NCBI RefSeq assembly: GCF_017377735.1
Contig: NZ_JAFVMH010000001.1
Coordinates: 186,001 to 250,000, forward strand
Direction of reading: 5' to 3'
Source: Acetobacter garciniae
GTDB lineage: Bacteria; Pseudomonadota; Alphaproteobacteria; Acetobacterales; Acetobacteraceae
Length of the DNA stretch: 64,000 bases
Part shown: positions 43,933 through 53,589 of the stretch, one piece after another
Layout of the letters: every line of letters begins with the position of its first letter
Numbering within the stretch: the stretch's first letter is position 1
Notes under the pieces: generated by a model
Databases searched by the model: none
Told to the model about the DNA's origin: nothing
What the model saw: only the letters and a program-made list of their open reading frames with translations
Program-made: the position numbers and the translations under genes

Positions 43933-44444
43933 GCGTTCAGGTCATGCGCAGGCCCTTCATGCTGCGGCCCTTCGGTCTGGGCCTTCTGGCCCTGGCCCTT
44001 GTCCTTTCGGCCGACCAGTTGAGCAAATACTGGATTCTCTACGGGCTGGACCTGCCCGACAAGGGTTCCGTGCGGCTGCTGCCGTTCCTGAACTTCACCA
44101 TGGTGTGGAACCACGCCGTGACATTCGGGATGTTCGGCGGGCTGGGCGGGGCCGGGCGTGTCGTGTTCTCGGTGATCTCTCTGGTGGTCGCGGCCGCTCT
44201 GCTGGTGTGGATGTTCCGCACCCCCAGCAGGCTGACCGCGATATGCGTGGGGGCGGTGGCCGGCGGGGCCGTGGGCAACGCCATCGACCGCGTGCGCTAC
44301 GGCGCGGTGGTGGATTTTGTGCACGCACATGCATTCGGCTGGTCTTGGTATGTGTTCAACGTCGCTGATTCGGCTATAGTGTGTTCGGTATGCGTGCTGC
44401 TGCTTCAGAATTCCCTGTCGGGCGGGAGCAAGGCATCTCAATGA
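43929..44444 (+). CDS. lspA: Signal peptidase II (lipoprotein signal peptidase)
   Basis: 171 residues. Four transmembrane helices and the aspartic protease motifs GNAIDRVRYGAVVDF (Asp120) and YVFNVADSAI (Asp147). It cleaves the signals of lipoproteins, such as those encoded nearby. The GTG start overlaps the ileS stop. It is followed by a lipoprotein gene. Confidence 0.96.
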   Translation: MSVQVMRRPFMLRPFGLGLLALALVLSADQLSKYWILYGLDLPDKGSVRLLPFLNFTMVWNHAVTFGMFGGLGGAGRVVFSVISLVVAAALLVWMFRTPSRLTAICVGAVAGGAVGNAIDRVRYGAVVDFVHAHAFGWSWYVFNVADSAIVCSVCVLLLQNSLSGGSKASQ

Positions 44445-44498
44445 TCGTCCTCTTCAAGGACAGCCAGCCCGCAGACGGTCCCTGCGGCTTTTTTCAGG

Positions 44499-45038
44499 AT
44501 GAGTAGAAAGCAGATGATGGCGCGCCGTGTTTCAACCCTGGTTTCTCCGTTGCTGCTGCTTGGTAGCTGCGTCATGCTCAGCGGCTGTTCGGGCACCGAC
44601 GCCGCGCGGGCGTTCGGGCTGGAACGCAGCATGCCCGACGAATACACCGTCACGACCCGTGCCCCGCTTTCCATGCCCACATCCGATGAACTGGCCAAGC
44701 CCACCCGCAACGGGGACGAACGCCGCCAGGACGAAAGCGAACGCCTGCAAGCGCTTGAAACGCTCTCCCCCGATGTGGCGCTGCGCGGCACCAACGGCGA
44801 TACGAGCGAAGGCCAGACCATTCTGGTGAACGAAGCCGCCGCCGCGTCCGATACGGTGGATACGGGGGAACTGGCGTCTTCCGGTTCCGGCTTTGTCGAG
44901 CAGTTGATGTTCTGGAAAGGTGGGCATTCGGGCACCGTGGTGGATGCCAAGGCCGAGAACCAGCGGCTGAAAACCAACGCAGCACTGGGCAAGCCGCCCA
45001 CGAAGGGTGCTACCCCCACCACGAATGCCCGCCAATAA
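44499..45038 (+). CDS. DUF3035 lipoprotein
   Basis: 179 residues. Signal with lipobox LSGC (Cys30), then the DUF3035 core (GLERSMPDEYTVTTRAPLSMP) and a disordered C-terminus. The family is alphaproteobacterial and uncharacterised. As in related genomes it follows lspA. Its last 14 bp overlap the N-terminal codons of mutL. Confidence 0.88.
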   Translation: MSRKQMMARRVSTLVSPLLLLGSCVMLSGCSGTDAARAFGLERSMPDEYTVTTRAPLSMPTSDELAKPTRNGDERRQDESERLQALETLSPDVALRGTNGDTSEGQTILVNEAAAASDTVDTGELASSGSGFVEQLMFWKGGHSGTVVDAKAENQRLKTNAALGKPPTKGATPTTNARQ

Positions 45039-47178
45039 ATCCGGTCCTGAACACCCTCTCCTGACGGGATCGGCCCGGCGCGGCCCGGATCTGGCCGCCC
45101 CCGCCGGGGCCGATGCCCCCACAGCCACGCGGTCCCAGCCGGTCAGGCGCCTGCCCGAGGTGATCGTCAACCGCATTGCCGCGGGCGAGGTCATAGAACG
45201 CCCGGCCGCCGCCGTGAAGGAACTGGCTGAAAACGCCATAGATGCCGGGGCGAAGCGGCTGGAAATCATCCTTGCAGGCGGCGGGGTGGAACGCATTATC
45301 GTCACCGACGATGGCGTGGGCATGACGCCTGACGATCTGGTCCTGGCAGTGGAGCGGCACTGCACCTCCAAACTGCGTGACGAAACGCTGGTCCATATCG
45401 CGACCCTCGGCTTCCGGGGGGAGGCCCTGCCCTCCATCGGGGCAGCCGCGCGGTTGAGCATTACCTCGCGCCGCCGCAGCCTCACGCAGCCCGCCCGGCA
45501 AGGGACGGAACAGGCGGGGGCGTGGCGGATCAGGGTGGATGGCGGGGCGACAAGCCCGCCCGAACCCGCAGCCGGTGCGCCAGGCACCACCGTGGTGGTG
45601 GAGGACCTGTTTTTCGCAACCCCCGCCCGACGCAAATTCCTTAAAAGTGCCCGTGTCGAAGGCCGCCATGTCGAAAACGTGGTGCGGCGGCTGGCGCTGG
45701 CCGTGCCGCAGACAGCCCTGCGCTTCGTGCTTGATGGCCGGGTGGTGCTGGACCTGCCCGCCCAGGACATGGCCGCGCGGGCGGCGGCCCTGCTCGACGC
45801 CAGCCAGACGGACGAGCTTATCAGCATAGAAGGTGCGCGCGATGGCATGACCCTGACAGGGTTCATCTGCCCGCCATCCCTGCACCGGGCCACGGCCAGC
45901 GGGCAGTTCATGCTGGTGAACGGCCGGCCGGTGGTGGACCCCGTGCTACGCACGGCGGTACGCGTGGCCTATCGCCGGGTTATCGAGGCGGGTCGCCATC
46001 CGGTCGTGGCCATCATGCTGAACGTGCCGCCCACCATGGTGGATGTGAACGTCCACCCCGCCAAGACCGAACTGCGCTTTGCGGATGAAGCGGCGGTCCG
46101 CTCGCTCGTGATCGGCACCATCCAGCGCGCGCTCGAACACGGGGCGGGTGTCGCAGGGGTGCGGCCGGTATTCTCCGCTGCCTCCCGCGGGGCGCGAATC
46201 TGGTACCCGCCCGAAAACCGGCCCCTGACCACGCCCGACATGGCGCGCTTTTCACCTGGCCCTGGCGGGGCGATGACCGGGGGGCCGGGCGGGTCGTCCC
46301 ATGGGGAACCCCCGGCGGCATCTTCCGGTCTGTCCCTTGGCTCGTCCGTGGGCGAGATGCATTCCCTTCAGGCCGGGCAGGGGGGCGATGCGACCTCGGG
46401 CTTTGCCGAATCCCGCCTGCAATTCGGGGATACGCCACAGGCCCGCACGATCGCCCCTGCTTACCCGGCAGTTCTGCCCGGCGCGTCAGATGCCCACTTC
46501 ACGCTGCCGCCAGGGGGGGAGGGCTCGCCTGCGGGGGATGGAGACGCTGGCAGCGCGTTTGTCGCCGATCCCGGTGGCGCGCATCCGCTCGGGGCGGCGG
46601 TCGCACAGGTGCTGGACACCTATATCCTGGCCGTAGCGGCGGATGGCAGCCTGGTTCTGGTGGACCAGCATGCCGCTCATGAACGGCTGACACATGAACG
46701 CCTGCGCGCGCAGTTTCTGGGCGGGCGGGTGCAGGCCCAGCGCCTTCTGGTGCCCGATGTGGTGGACCTGCCCCGCGCGCAGGTGGAAAGCCTGCTGGCC
46801 TGCCAGCCCGTGCTGGAGAGACTCGGGGTGGAACTGGAAGCCTTTGGCGGGGATTGCGTGCTGGTGCGCGCCTTGCCCGCCATGCTGGGGGGCACCGATG
46901 CATCGGGCCTTTTGCGCGATCTGGCCGATGAACTGGAGCGGGACGAACACGGCGCCCCCGACGAAATGGCAGCCCTTGACGGCCGCCTGGATGCCGTGAT
47001 CGCCCGCATGGCCTGCCATGGCAGCATTCGCGCCGGGCGCAGGCTGACGGCGGAGGAAATGAACGCCCTGCTGCGGCAGATGGAGGCCACGCCACGCGCC
47101 GGCACGTGTTCGCACGGCCGGCCGACCTGGCTCAAGCTGAGCCGCACCGATCTGGAAAAACTGTTCGGCCGCCGCTGA
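45025..47178 (+). CDS. mutL: DNA mismatch repair protein MutL
   Basis: 717 residues from the ATG at 45025; a GTG at 45007 is possible and neither has a good ribosome site. The GHKL ATPase core shows NRIAAGEVIERPAAAVKE, DDGVGM and GFRGEALPSI. A long Gly/Pro/Ser-rich linker (about 395-520) follows. In the C-terminal dimerisation domain is DQHAAHERLTHE at about 547, matching the DQHA(x)2E(x)4E metal site of endonuclease-active MutL. CHGSIRAGRRL and CSHGRPTWLKL close the domain. It nicks the new strand after MutS recognises mismatches, so no MutH is needed. Confidence 0.95.
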   Translation: MPANKSGPEHPLLTGSARRGPDLAAPAGADAPTATRSQPVRRLPEVIVNRIAAGEVIERPAAAVKELAENAIDAGAKRLEIILAGGGVERIIVTDDGVGMTPDDLVLAVERHCTSKLRDETLVHIATLGFRGEALPSIGAAARLSITSRRRSLTQPARQGTEQAGAWRIRVDGGATSPPEPAAGAPGTTVVVEDLFFATPARRKFLKSARVEGRHVENVVRRLALAVPQTALRFVLDGRVVLDLPAQDMAARAAALLDASQTDELISIEGARDGMTLTGFICPPSLHRATASGQFMLVNGRPVVDPVLRTAVRVAYRRVIEAGRHPVVAIMLNVPPTMVDVNVHPAKTELRFADEAAVRSLVIGTIQRALEHGAGVAGVRPVFSAASRGARIWYPPENRPLTTPDMARFSPGPGGAMTGGPGGSSHGEPPAASSGLSLGSSVGEMHSLQAGQGGDATSGFAESRLQFGDTPQARTIAPAYPAVLPGASDAHFTLPPGGEGSPAGDGDAGSAFVADPGGAHPLGAAVAQVLDTYILAVAADGSLVLVDQHAAHERLTHERLRAQFLGGRVQAQRLLVPDVVDLPRAQVESLLACQPVLERLGVELEAFGGDCVLVRALPAMLGGTDASGLLRDLADELERDEHGAPDEMAALDGRLDAVIARMACHGSIRAGRRLTAEEMNALLRQMEATPRAGTCSHGRPTWLKLSRTDLEKLFGRR

Positions 47179-47376
47179 AAAAGGCCGCATGGAAAGGCTG
47201 CAAAAAAGGGGGATCCCGGACACTCCCGTGCCCGCCATCCCCCACCGGGTCTGGGGCCCGCCTGCAAGCACAAAAGCCGTGGTCGGCAGAACGTGAACTG
47301 CCACATGCTGGCCTATGGCCCTAAAATGGCGCAAGTATTCTAGCACTCTGTCATCCAACCTACGGTAGGTGAAGTC

Positions 47377-48933
47377 GTGCAGCCGATCCTCCTTTCGCTG
47401 ATAACCTATCTCCCCCTCGCCGGTGCGCTGGTGGCGTTCCTGTGTCCCGGCAGAACCGAGGACCGGGATCGCACCGCACGCTGGCTTGGCCTGTGGACAA
47501 CCCTCCTGACCCTGGGGCTGAGCGTTCTGCTCTGGCTCTGGTTCGACCCGACCGTGCCCGGCGTGCAGTTTGAAACGCGCCTGCGCTGGATGGGCGATTA
47601 CGGCATTACCTACCATACGGGGATAGACGGCATCAGCCTGGTGTTCATCCTGCTGACGGCGTTCCTGACCCCGCTTGCCCTGGGTGCGGGCTGGCGCAGC
47701 GTGCAGACGCAGGGGCGCGACTTCGTCGCCGCCATGCTGCTGCTCGAAACCGCCCTGTTCGGCCTGTTTTCCGCCCAGGACCTGGTGCTGTTCTACGTCT
47801 TTTACGAAGCGACCCTTATTCCGGGCAGTCTCATGATCGGGATCTGGGGCGGGCCCAAGCGGGTCTGGGCGTCGCTCCAGTTCTTCCTGTTCACCTTCGG
47901 TGGCTCGCTGTTCATGCTGGTCGGGCTGATCACCATGTGGCTGCATGCGGGCACGACCGATATTCCCGCCCTGATGCAGGCGGGTTTTTCGCAGCCCCTG
48001 CAAGGCTGGCTGCTTCTGGCCTTCGTTCTTGCCTTCGGGGTCAAGCTGCCGCTCTTTCCCCTGCATGGCTGGCTGCCCGATGCGTATTCCGAAGCGCCGA
48101 CGCCGGCCTCGGCCATGCTTTCGGGCGTTCTGTCCAAGACCGGGGCTTACGGCCTGCTGCGCTTTGGCGTGCTGATGTTCCCCGATGCGGCGCGCCTGTT
48201 CGCCCCTTACGTTCTGGCTTTGGGCGTGGTGGCCATTCTGTACGCGGCCTTTGTCGCCTTCGCCCAGACCGACATGAAACGCATGATCGCGTATTCGTCC
48301 TTCTCGCATATGGGCATGATCGCGGTCGGGCTGTTCACGTTGACGGCCGAAGGGATCGACGGCGCCATTTTCCAGATGCTGTCCCATGGCGTGGTGATCG
48401 CGGCCTTGTTCTTCTGCGTGGCCGCTGTCGCATGGCGGGCGGAAACCGGGCAGATTTCGGCCCTGGGTGGTGTGGCGCGGCAGATGCCCGTCCTGTCCCT
48501 GCTGGCCATGCTGTTCACCATGGCCAATGTGGGCCTGCCGGGCACGGGCTCCTTCGTGGGTGAGTTGCTGGTGCTGATGGGGGCGGTGCATGTCTCCATC
48601 TGGGTCGCCCTGCTGGCGGGTGGCACCATGATCATGGGCGCGGTCTACATGCTCTCGCTCTATCGGCGGGTGCTGTTCGGCAGCGTAAAGGGCACTGTCG
48701 GGCTGCTGCGTGACCTGACGGCGGCCGAAATGGCCGTGCTGGTGCCCCTGGCGGTGGTCACATTATGGATGGGCGTGCACCCCGGCAGCTTCACCCGCCT
48801 GTTCGACCCGGTGGTGATGCAGGCCGTGCATGGTTCAGCCATGGGGGACGGACTTGCGGCATCGGCCGCCACACATGGCGGGGTGCTCCACCCGGTTCAC
48901 GCGCCGGATGTCGTCAAGCTGGCCAGCCGGTAA
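47377..48933 (+). CDS. nuoM: NuoM-like proton-pumping subunit (isolated)
   Basis: 518 residues from the GTG at 47377 (GGTGAAG upstream). About 14 hydrophobic helices. The NuoM hallmarks are present: the glutamate in FYVFYEATLIPGSLMIGIWGG, the lysine in FGVKLPLFPLHGWLPDAYSEAP, and the conserved TDMKRMIAYSSFSHMGMI. Normally it sits between nuoL and nuoN in the complex I operon, but here it stands alone between mutL and a terminator. It may be a true NuoM, or part of another pump (e.g. Mrp/Hyf-like or NADH/formate modules). Confidence 0.85.
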   Translation: MQPILLSLITYLPLAGALVAFLCPGRTEDRDRTARWLGLWTTLLTLGLSVLLWLWFDPTVPGVQFETRLRWMGDYGITYHTGIDGISLVFILLTAFLTPLALGAGWRSVQTQGRDFVAAMLLLETALFGLFSAQDLVLFYVFYEATLIPGSLMIGIWGGPKRVWASLQFFLFTFGGSLFMLVGLITMWLHAGTTDIPALMQAGFSQPLQGWLLLAFVLAFGVKLPLFPLHGWLPDAYSEAPTPASAMLSGVLSKTGAYGLLRFGVLMFPDAARLFAPYVLALGVVAILYAAFVAFAQTDMKRMIAYSSFSHMGMIAVGLFTLTAEGIDGAIFQMLSHGVVIAALFFCVAAVAWRAETGQISALGGVARQMPVLSLLAMLFTMANVGLPGTGSFVGELLVLMGAVHVSIWVALLAGGTMIMGAVYMLSLYRRVLFGSVKGTVGLLRDLTAAEMAVLVPLAVVTLWMGVHPGSFTRLFDPVVMQAVHGSAMGDGLAASAATHGGVLHPVHAPDVVKLASR

Positions 48934-48985
48934 GGGCCACCAACCGCGATCCTTGGGGGAGTTTCCCCCAGGGGCAAGCCAGTTG

Positions 48986-49024
48986 GGGCAGGATGGGGGC
49001 AGACCCGGTCCTGCCCTTTTCTTT
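48986..49024 (+). terminator. Rho-independent terminator after nuoM
   Basis: An 8-bp stem GGGCAGGA/TCCTGCCC is followed by TTTTCTTT. A second hairpin (48951-48973, 10 bp with GTT loop, one wobble) is 15 bp upstream. Both fall between nuoM and the convergent EamA gene. Confidence 0.65.
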
Positions 49025-49223
49025 GACATGCTGCAAACAGAAGATCGGGGTGCCCGGGTTCCGGCTGGCTGGATGACAGGCCGGATCGGCTCTGCCAGTC
49101 GGCTCTGTCAGGGGGGCAGACGCGCAGGGCATGTTCGTCGCCGTGCGGCTGCCCATGCTCGCCTCTCTGCTCTAGCGTGAAGGGGCTTTTGCCCGTCTGC
49201 CCGGCGCAGACGTTGGTCGCCTC

Positions 49224-50141
49224 TTAATCCAGCAATTCGGGCAGTTCGGACGGTAGGGCCTCTTTACGGTTCTGGCTTGGACCCAGCACGATTCCGGCGG
49301 AGGCGGTGACGATACATAAAATACCGCATAACTGGCGCAGCGAAGGGATTTCGTGCAGCAGCAGGGTGCCCGACAACGTGGCGCAAACAGGCTCAAGGCT
49401 GCAGAGCAGGCCGAATTCGCGTGTGGTCAGGCGGTGCATGGCCCGCATTTCCAGCGCGTAGGGCAGGGCGGAGGAACTGAGAGCGACCACGATACTCAGC
49501 GCAAGCATGGTGGGCTGGTGCAGGCCAATGGCCAGTGCGGGCAGGGTGCAGGGCACCAGCAGGATGACCCCCCCTATGCCCATGCCCACCGCGCAGGCAT
49601 GGCCGGGCGGCACCTTATGCGCAAGCTTGCGGCAGATGACGATATAGCTGGTCCAGAACCCCGCCCCGACAAGCGCGTAGCCCACCCCTAGCAGGTCGAG
49701 CGTTACGGCCGATTGCGGCTTGAGCAGAAGCGCCAGCCCCACCACAGTCACGGCAATCCACAGCACGTCCGTCACGCGGCGCGAACTCAGGAAGGCCAGG
49801 GTCAGCGGGCCAATGAACTCGATGGCGACTGCAATGCCCAGCGGCAGGCGGTTGAGTGCCAGATAGAACATGGCGTTCATGCCCGTCAGCGCAATGCCGT
49901 AGGGCAGCAGCAGGCGCAGAACCCGCACAGAAAGCCCGTGCCAGCGCCAGCTTCCAAAAAACAGCACCAGTGCTACGGAGCCAAAAAAGGTCCGCAGCCC
50001 CAGCATGTTGCCCGCCCCGAAAACGGGGAACAGCAGCTTGGCCAGCGATGTGCCAAGCTGAACGCTGATCATGCCGCCCGTAACCTGTAGAAGTGCCAGC
50101 ATGCGATCCCGCGCGGATACGGCAGGAGAAGGAAACGACAT
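49224..50141 (-). CDS. EamA-family transporter (RhtA-like exporter)
   Basis: 305 residues from the ATG at 50141; an earlier frame start at 50231 overlaps parE and is less likely. Ten hydrophobic helices in two EamA repeats. The first contains MLGLRTFFGSVALVL and IALTGMNAMFYLALNRLPLGIAVAIEFIGPL, the second SSSALPYALEMRAMHRLTTREFGLLCSLEPV, both strongly like RhtA/YddG. RhtA exports threonine and homoserine. The substrate here is inferred. It follows parE by 37 bp. Confidence 0.88.
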   Translation of the reverse strand: MSFPSPAVSARDRMLALLQVTGGMISVQLGTSLAKLLFPVFGAGNMLGLRTFFGSVALVLFFGSWRWHGLSVRVLRLLLPYGIALTGMNAMFYLALNRLPLGIAVAIEFIGPLTLAFLSSRRVTDVLWIAVTVVGLALLLKPQSAVTLDLLGVGYALVGAGFWTSYIVICRKLAHKVPPGHACAVGMGIGGVILLVPCTLPALAIGLHQPTMLALSIVVALSSSALPYALEMRAMHRLTTREFGLLCSLEPVCATLSGTLLLHEIPSLRQLCGILCIVTASAGIVLGPSQNRKEALPSELPELLD

Positions 50142-50178
50142 GGCTCGTAAGCTCAATTCTTGCTGGAATGTCCTGGTT

Positions 50179-52203
50179 TCAAATATCGAGAAGTTCGTCC
50201 ACGCTGCGGGCATGTTCCTGAATGAACGCAAAGCGCAGTTCCGGCTTGCGGCCCATCAGGCTTTCCACCCGTTCGCGGGTATTAAGCCGTTCTTCCACCG
50301 GTGTCACGACGCGTAGCAGAGTACGCCGTGACGGGTCCATGGTTGTTTCCTTCAGATCCGCGGGAGGCATCTCCCCCAGGCCCTTGAAGCGCGACACATC
50401 TATCTTGCCCCGGCCCTTGGACAGGGTTTTCAGCTTGCGGTCGCGGTCGGCGTCATCCATCGCGTACACGCTGCGCGCCCCCTGTGTCAGGCGGTACAGC
50501 GGCGGCTGGGCCAGGTACAGATGGCCGCTGCGTACCAATTCGGGCAGTTCACGATAGAAAAACGTCATGAGGAGGGAGGCAATATGCGCCCCGTCCACAT
50601 CGGCGTCCGTCATGATGATGACGCGGCCGTAGCGCAGTTTGGCCAGGTCGAATCCGTCGCCCGAACCACAGCCCAGGGCCTCGATCAGGTCACGCAGTTC
50701 CTGGTTGGCGCGCAGCTTCTCGGTCGTAGCACTGGCCACGTTCAGGATCTTGCCGCGCAGCGGCAGCACGGCCTGGTTTTCACGGTTGCGGGCCTGCTTG
50801 GCCGACCCACCGGCGGAGTCGCCCTCGACAAGGAAAATCTCGGTCTCGGGCGCGTATTCCTTGGTGCAGTCGGTCAGCTTGCCGGGCAGGCGCAGGCGGC
50901 GCGTCGCACTTTTGCGCGGCGTGTCCTTCTGTTCGCGGCGGCGCAGCCGTTCTTCGGCCCGTTCGATGGTAAAGGCCAGCAATGCGTCCGCCTGGGGCGG
51001 GTTTTGCGCCAGCCAGTGGTCGAACCGGTCGCGCAGGGCGGTCTCCACCAGCTTGCTGGCTTCGGCGGTGGTCAGTTTTTCCTTGGTCTGGCCCTGGAAC
51101 TGCGGGTCACGGATAAAAACCGACAGCCTGGCCGCGATCATGCCCAGCACGTCTTCGGCGGTAATGCTGGCCGCTTTCTTGATCGAGCGTTGCTCCCCCC
51201 AGGCGCGAAAGCCCTTGACCAGCGCATTGCGCAGGCCGGTCTCATGCGTGCCGCCCAGCGGTGTGGGAATGGTGTTGCAGTACGACACAAGGGAGGCAGC
51301 GCCGCTTTCAAGAAAGCCTATGGCCCATTCCACCTTGCCGGTTTCGCTACCATCGGCGGCTGGGGGCAATTGGGCGTCACTCGCCCAGATGGGGGCCAGC
51401 AGGGGGGCGTTGGGGCCCAGCTCGTCCGCCAGGCTGTCCGCCAGCCCGCCGGGGAAATGCAGCACCGCCTCGGCCGGCGTGTCATCCCCGGCCTTGATAA
51501 GCTCGGGATCGCATGACCAGCGGATGGTCACACCACGGAACAGGAACGCCTTTGACCGGCACAGCTTGTACAGCCGGGCAGGCGCAAAAACATGGGCGCC
51601 GAAAATTTCCGGATCGGGCTGGAACGTGATCTGCGTGCCGCGCCGGTTGGGGGCGTTGCCGACCTGTTCAAGGGCCGTGACCGGTTTGCCGCGCTCATAG
51701 GACTGGCGCCACACGATACGGTCGCGCGCGATTTCGACATCCATGCGGGCCGAAAGCGCATTCACAACAGAGGAGCCAACCCCGTGCAGGCCGCCCGATG
51801 TGGCGTAGGCCTTGCCGGAAAATTTACCGCCCGCATGCAGCGTGGTCAGGATGACCTCCAGCGCCGAGCGGTCGGGAAAGCGCGGATGCGGGTCCACGGG
51901 AATGCCGCGCCCGTTGTCACGCACGCTCAGCCGGTTGCCGGGATCGAGCCGCACGTCGATGGTGGTGGCGTGGCCCGCCACGGCCTCGTCCATCGAGTTG
52001 TCGAGAATTTCCGCCGCCAGATGGTGCAGGGCCCCTTCATCCGTGCCGCCGATATACATGCCCGGCCTGCGGCGCACGGGCTCAAGGCCTTCGAGCACCT
52101 CGATCGCGCTGGCGTCATAGGCCTGGGGTTCGGCCTCCGCCTTGCGGGTCGGGGAGGCTGCGGGCTTGCGGGCTGGCGGGGGGGCGGAAAACAGGTCGCT
52201 CAT
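50179..52203 (-). CDS. parE: DNA topoisomerase IV subunit B
   Basis: 674 residues from the ATG at 52203. The GHKL ATPase site (NSMDEAVAGHAT, DNGRGIPVD, GLHGVGSSVVNALS) and TOPRIM domain (EGDSAGGSAKQARNRENQA, DADVDGAHIASLL) are typical, and the shape is ParE rather than GyrB (no long TOPRIM insertion; LRGKILNV). With ParC, not in the window, it decatenates daughter chromosomes. Confidence 0.94.
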   Translation of the reverse strand: MSDLFSAPPPARKPAASPTRKAEAEPQAYDASAIEVLEGLEPVRRRPGMYIGGTDEGALHHLAAEILDNSMDEAVAGHATTIDVRLDPGNRLSVRDNGRGIPVDPHPRFPDRSALEVILTTLHAGGKFSGKAYATSGGLHGVGSSVVNALSARMDVEIARDRIVWRQSYERGKPVTALEQVGNAPNRRGTQITFQPDPEIFGAHVFAPARLYKLCRSKAFLFRGVTIRWSCDPELIKAGDDTPAEAVLHFPGGLADSLADELGPNAPLLAPIWASDAQLPPAADGSETGKVEWAIGFLESGAASLVSYCNTIPTPLGGTHETGLRNALVKGFRAWGEQRSIKKAASITAEDVLGMIAARLSVFIRDPQFQGQTKEKLTTAEASKLVETALRDRFDHWLAQNPPQADALLAFTIERAEERLRRREQKDTPRKSATRRLRLPGKLTDCTKEYAPETEIFLVEGDSAGGSAKQARNRENQAVLPLRGKILNVASATTEKLRANQELRDLIEALGCGSGDGFDLAKLRYGRVIIMTDADVDGAHIASLLMTFFYRELPELVRSGHLYLAQPPLYRLTQGARSVYAMDDADRDRKLKTLSKGRGKIDVSRFKGLGEMPPADLKETTMDPSRRTLLRVVTPVEERLNTRERVESLMGRKPELRFAFIQEHARSVDELLDI

Positions 52204-52551
52204 GCGCAAAGTCTGTCCTGCTTTGGCGTTGATTCGTCAAGCGCGGTAATACCGCCCGGGCAAACTGTTTTTTGGTAAAGTCTTTTTGCGGGCAAACCGC
52301 GCGGAGGGATTGGTCCCCACAAGGGCGCGCCGGACAGACGGACCAGAGCGGCAGGTCGCGCTTGACGGCCAAGGTGGGGTGCACCAGCCCGGGCCAGCGT
52401 CGCTCCGGCCACCCGGCTTCGGGCTGGGTGCAAGACAGGGCATTCAGTGGCGCGGTTCGGCCTCTCTCAGGCCATGGCCGGGCCTGATGGCATGCCCCAA
52501 GCGTTGTATTCAGGCCCCGGCCGGTATTTCGCGCGCAAGGGCCGGAACAGG
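52204..52551. other. Non-coding stretch upstream of parE
   Basis: 348 bp. No plausible gene or repeat was found. It contains the parE promoter region on the minus strand. Confidence 0.5.
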
Positions 52552-53064
52552 TCAGGCCTTGCGCGCACTCCGGCGTGCAGGGCGGAAGGTTGCCGCGGGG
52601 GCTGCACAGCTTTCGAAGGAGGCAGGCTGGACCACATCCTTGCCTTCGGAATAGTTGGACAGGTCTTCCGCCGTTTCCAGTGCGCTGACCTCGTCATACA
52701 TGGCCATGCGCTGCATGCAGAAGATCGTGCCCGATTGCAGGCCTTTCTCGGACTGTACATTGGCCAGCTGGGTAATGTAGTCGTCGTATTCGTGCTGCGC
52801 GCTACGGCCGTAGGTGGAGCGGAAATAGGCGTTGAGCTTGTCTTCTTCCTTCAGCAGGATCGGACGGAACTTCGCGACGATGTCGTTGTAGCGGTCCTGC
52901 GTCTTGCACGACAGCGCCGTCACCATCAGCTCGCTTTTCAGGCCCAGCACATTGAAGGCCTCATGCACGGGGGAATGGCCACAGGGGCTTGCGGCAAGCG
53001 CTATCGTGCCATGGACCATGCCCGCGGCCAGGACACCCGCGGCGAGAAGACGGGAAAAGGACAT
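52552..53064 (-). CDS. Exported protein with four cysteines, unknown
   Basis: 170 residues from the ATG at 53064, which has GGAGG 6 bases upstream. The signal peptide (MSFSRLLAAGVLAAGMVHGTIALAA) ends near ALAAS. The mature protein is helical, with cysteines at CGH, SCKTQ, IFCMQ and ESCAAP that could form two disulfides, and a Lys/Asp-rich middle. The C-terminus is basic (RPARRSARKA). No family is recognised. The gene stands alone. Confidence 0.72.
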   Translation of the reverse strand: MSFSRLLAAGVLAAGMVHGTIALAASPCGHSPVHEAFNVLGLKSELMVTALSCKTQDRYNDIVAKFRPILLKEEDKLNAYFRSTYGRSAQHEYDDYITQLANVQSEKGLQSGTIFCMQRMAMYDEVSALETAEDLSNYSEGKDVVQPASFESCAAPAATFRPARRSARKA

Positions 53065-53177
53065 ACGGTACCTCCGACAAATGCAGCACAACGCAATAGC
53101 GTATCCACGCAAGAAAGAAACCGGTATTTTTTGTTATACCGCCTTCCCGCCCACCGCCGGGCTTGCCCAAGGACGTT

Positions 53178-53234
53178 CCCCGGGGCGTTCCCGGGTGTAC
53201 CCCGGGGCGTTCCCGGGTGTACCCCAGGGCGTTC
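53178..53234. repeat. 22-bp tandem repeat, about 2.6 copies
   Basis: Two perfect copies of a 22-bp unit (CCCCGGGG-CGTTC-CCGGG-TGTA; 53178-53199, 53200-53221) and a 13-base partial third with one mismatch. Each contains two palindromes (CCCCGGGG and CCCGGG). It is in the 525-bp non-coding gap between two divergent genes (53065-53589), in which nothing else was seen. Confidence 0.85.
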
Positions 53235-53589
53235 GGAGGGCCGGAACGCGGTACAATCCCGCCAGCTTGGCGCCATGGCCCGGCCGGTGCCAGCCCGTTA
53301 TGGTGGGCTGCAGACAAGGCTCGTGCCCGCGCAAAAAGGCGGTAGCTGTTAAGAGCCATGTTTGCGGCGAAATCATGGCTGCCCGCTATGTTTCATGCAG
53401 CAGGGCCAAAGCTCTCGCCAAAGCGATGCAGCCGTGCTCAAAGGATGGGGATATGCCCCTTTCTTCCCGGTGCGGGATGATTTAAAGGCAAAGCACGGCT
53501 TACGCTGCGCGACGGTTCGCCACCACGGACAGATCTGGTTCCGGTGGCGTGGCTGGCAGGCGCATGAAGCTGGTGCATGTTCAACAAGA

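Noticed and set aside
46486..48591. 701-codon minus-strand frame across mutL and nuoM
   Set aside because: It spans two unmistakable plus-strand genes and the gap between them; its composition (His/Gln/Arg/Gly-rich) is that of an antisense shadow.
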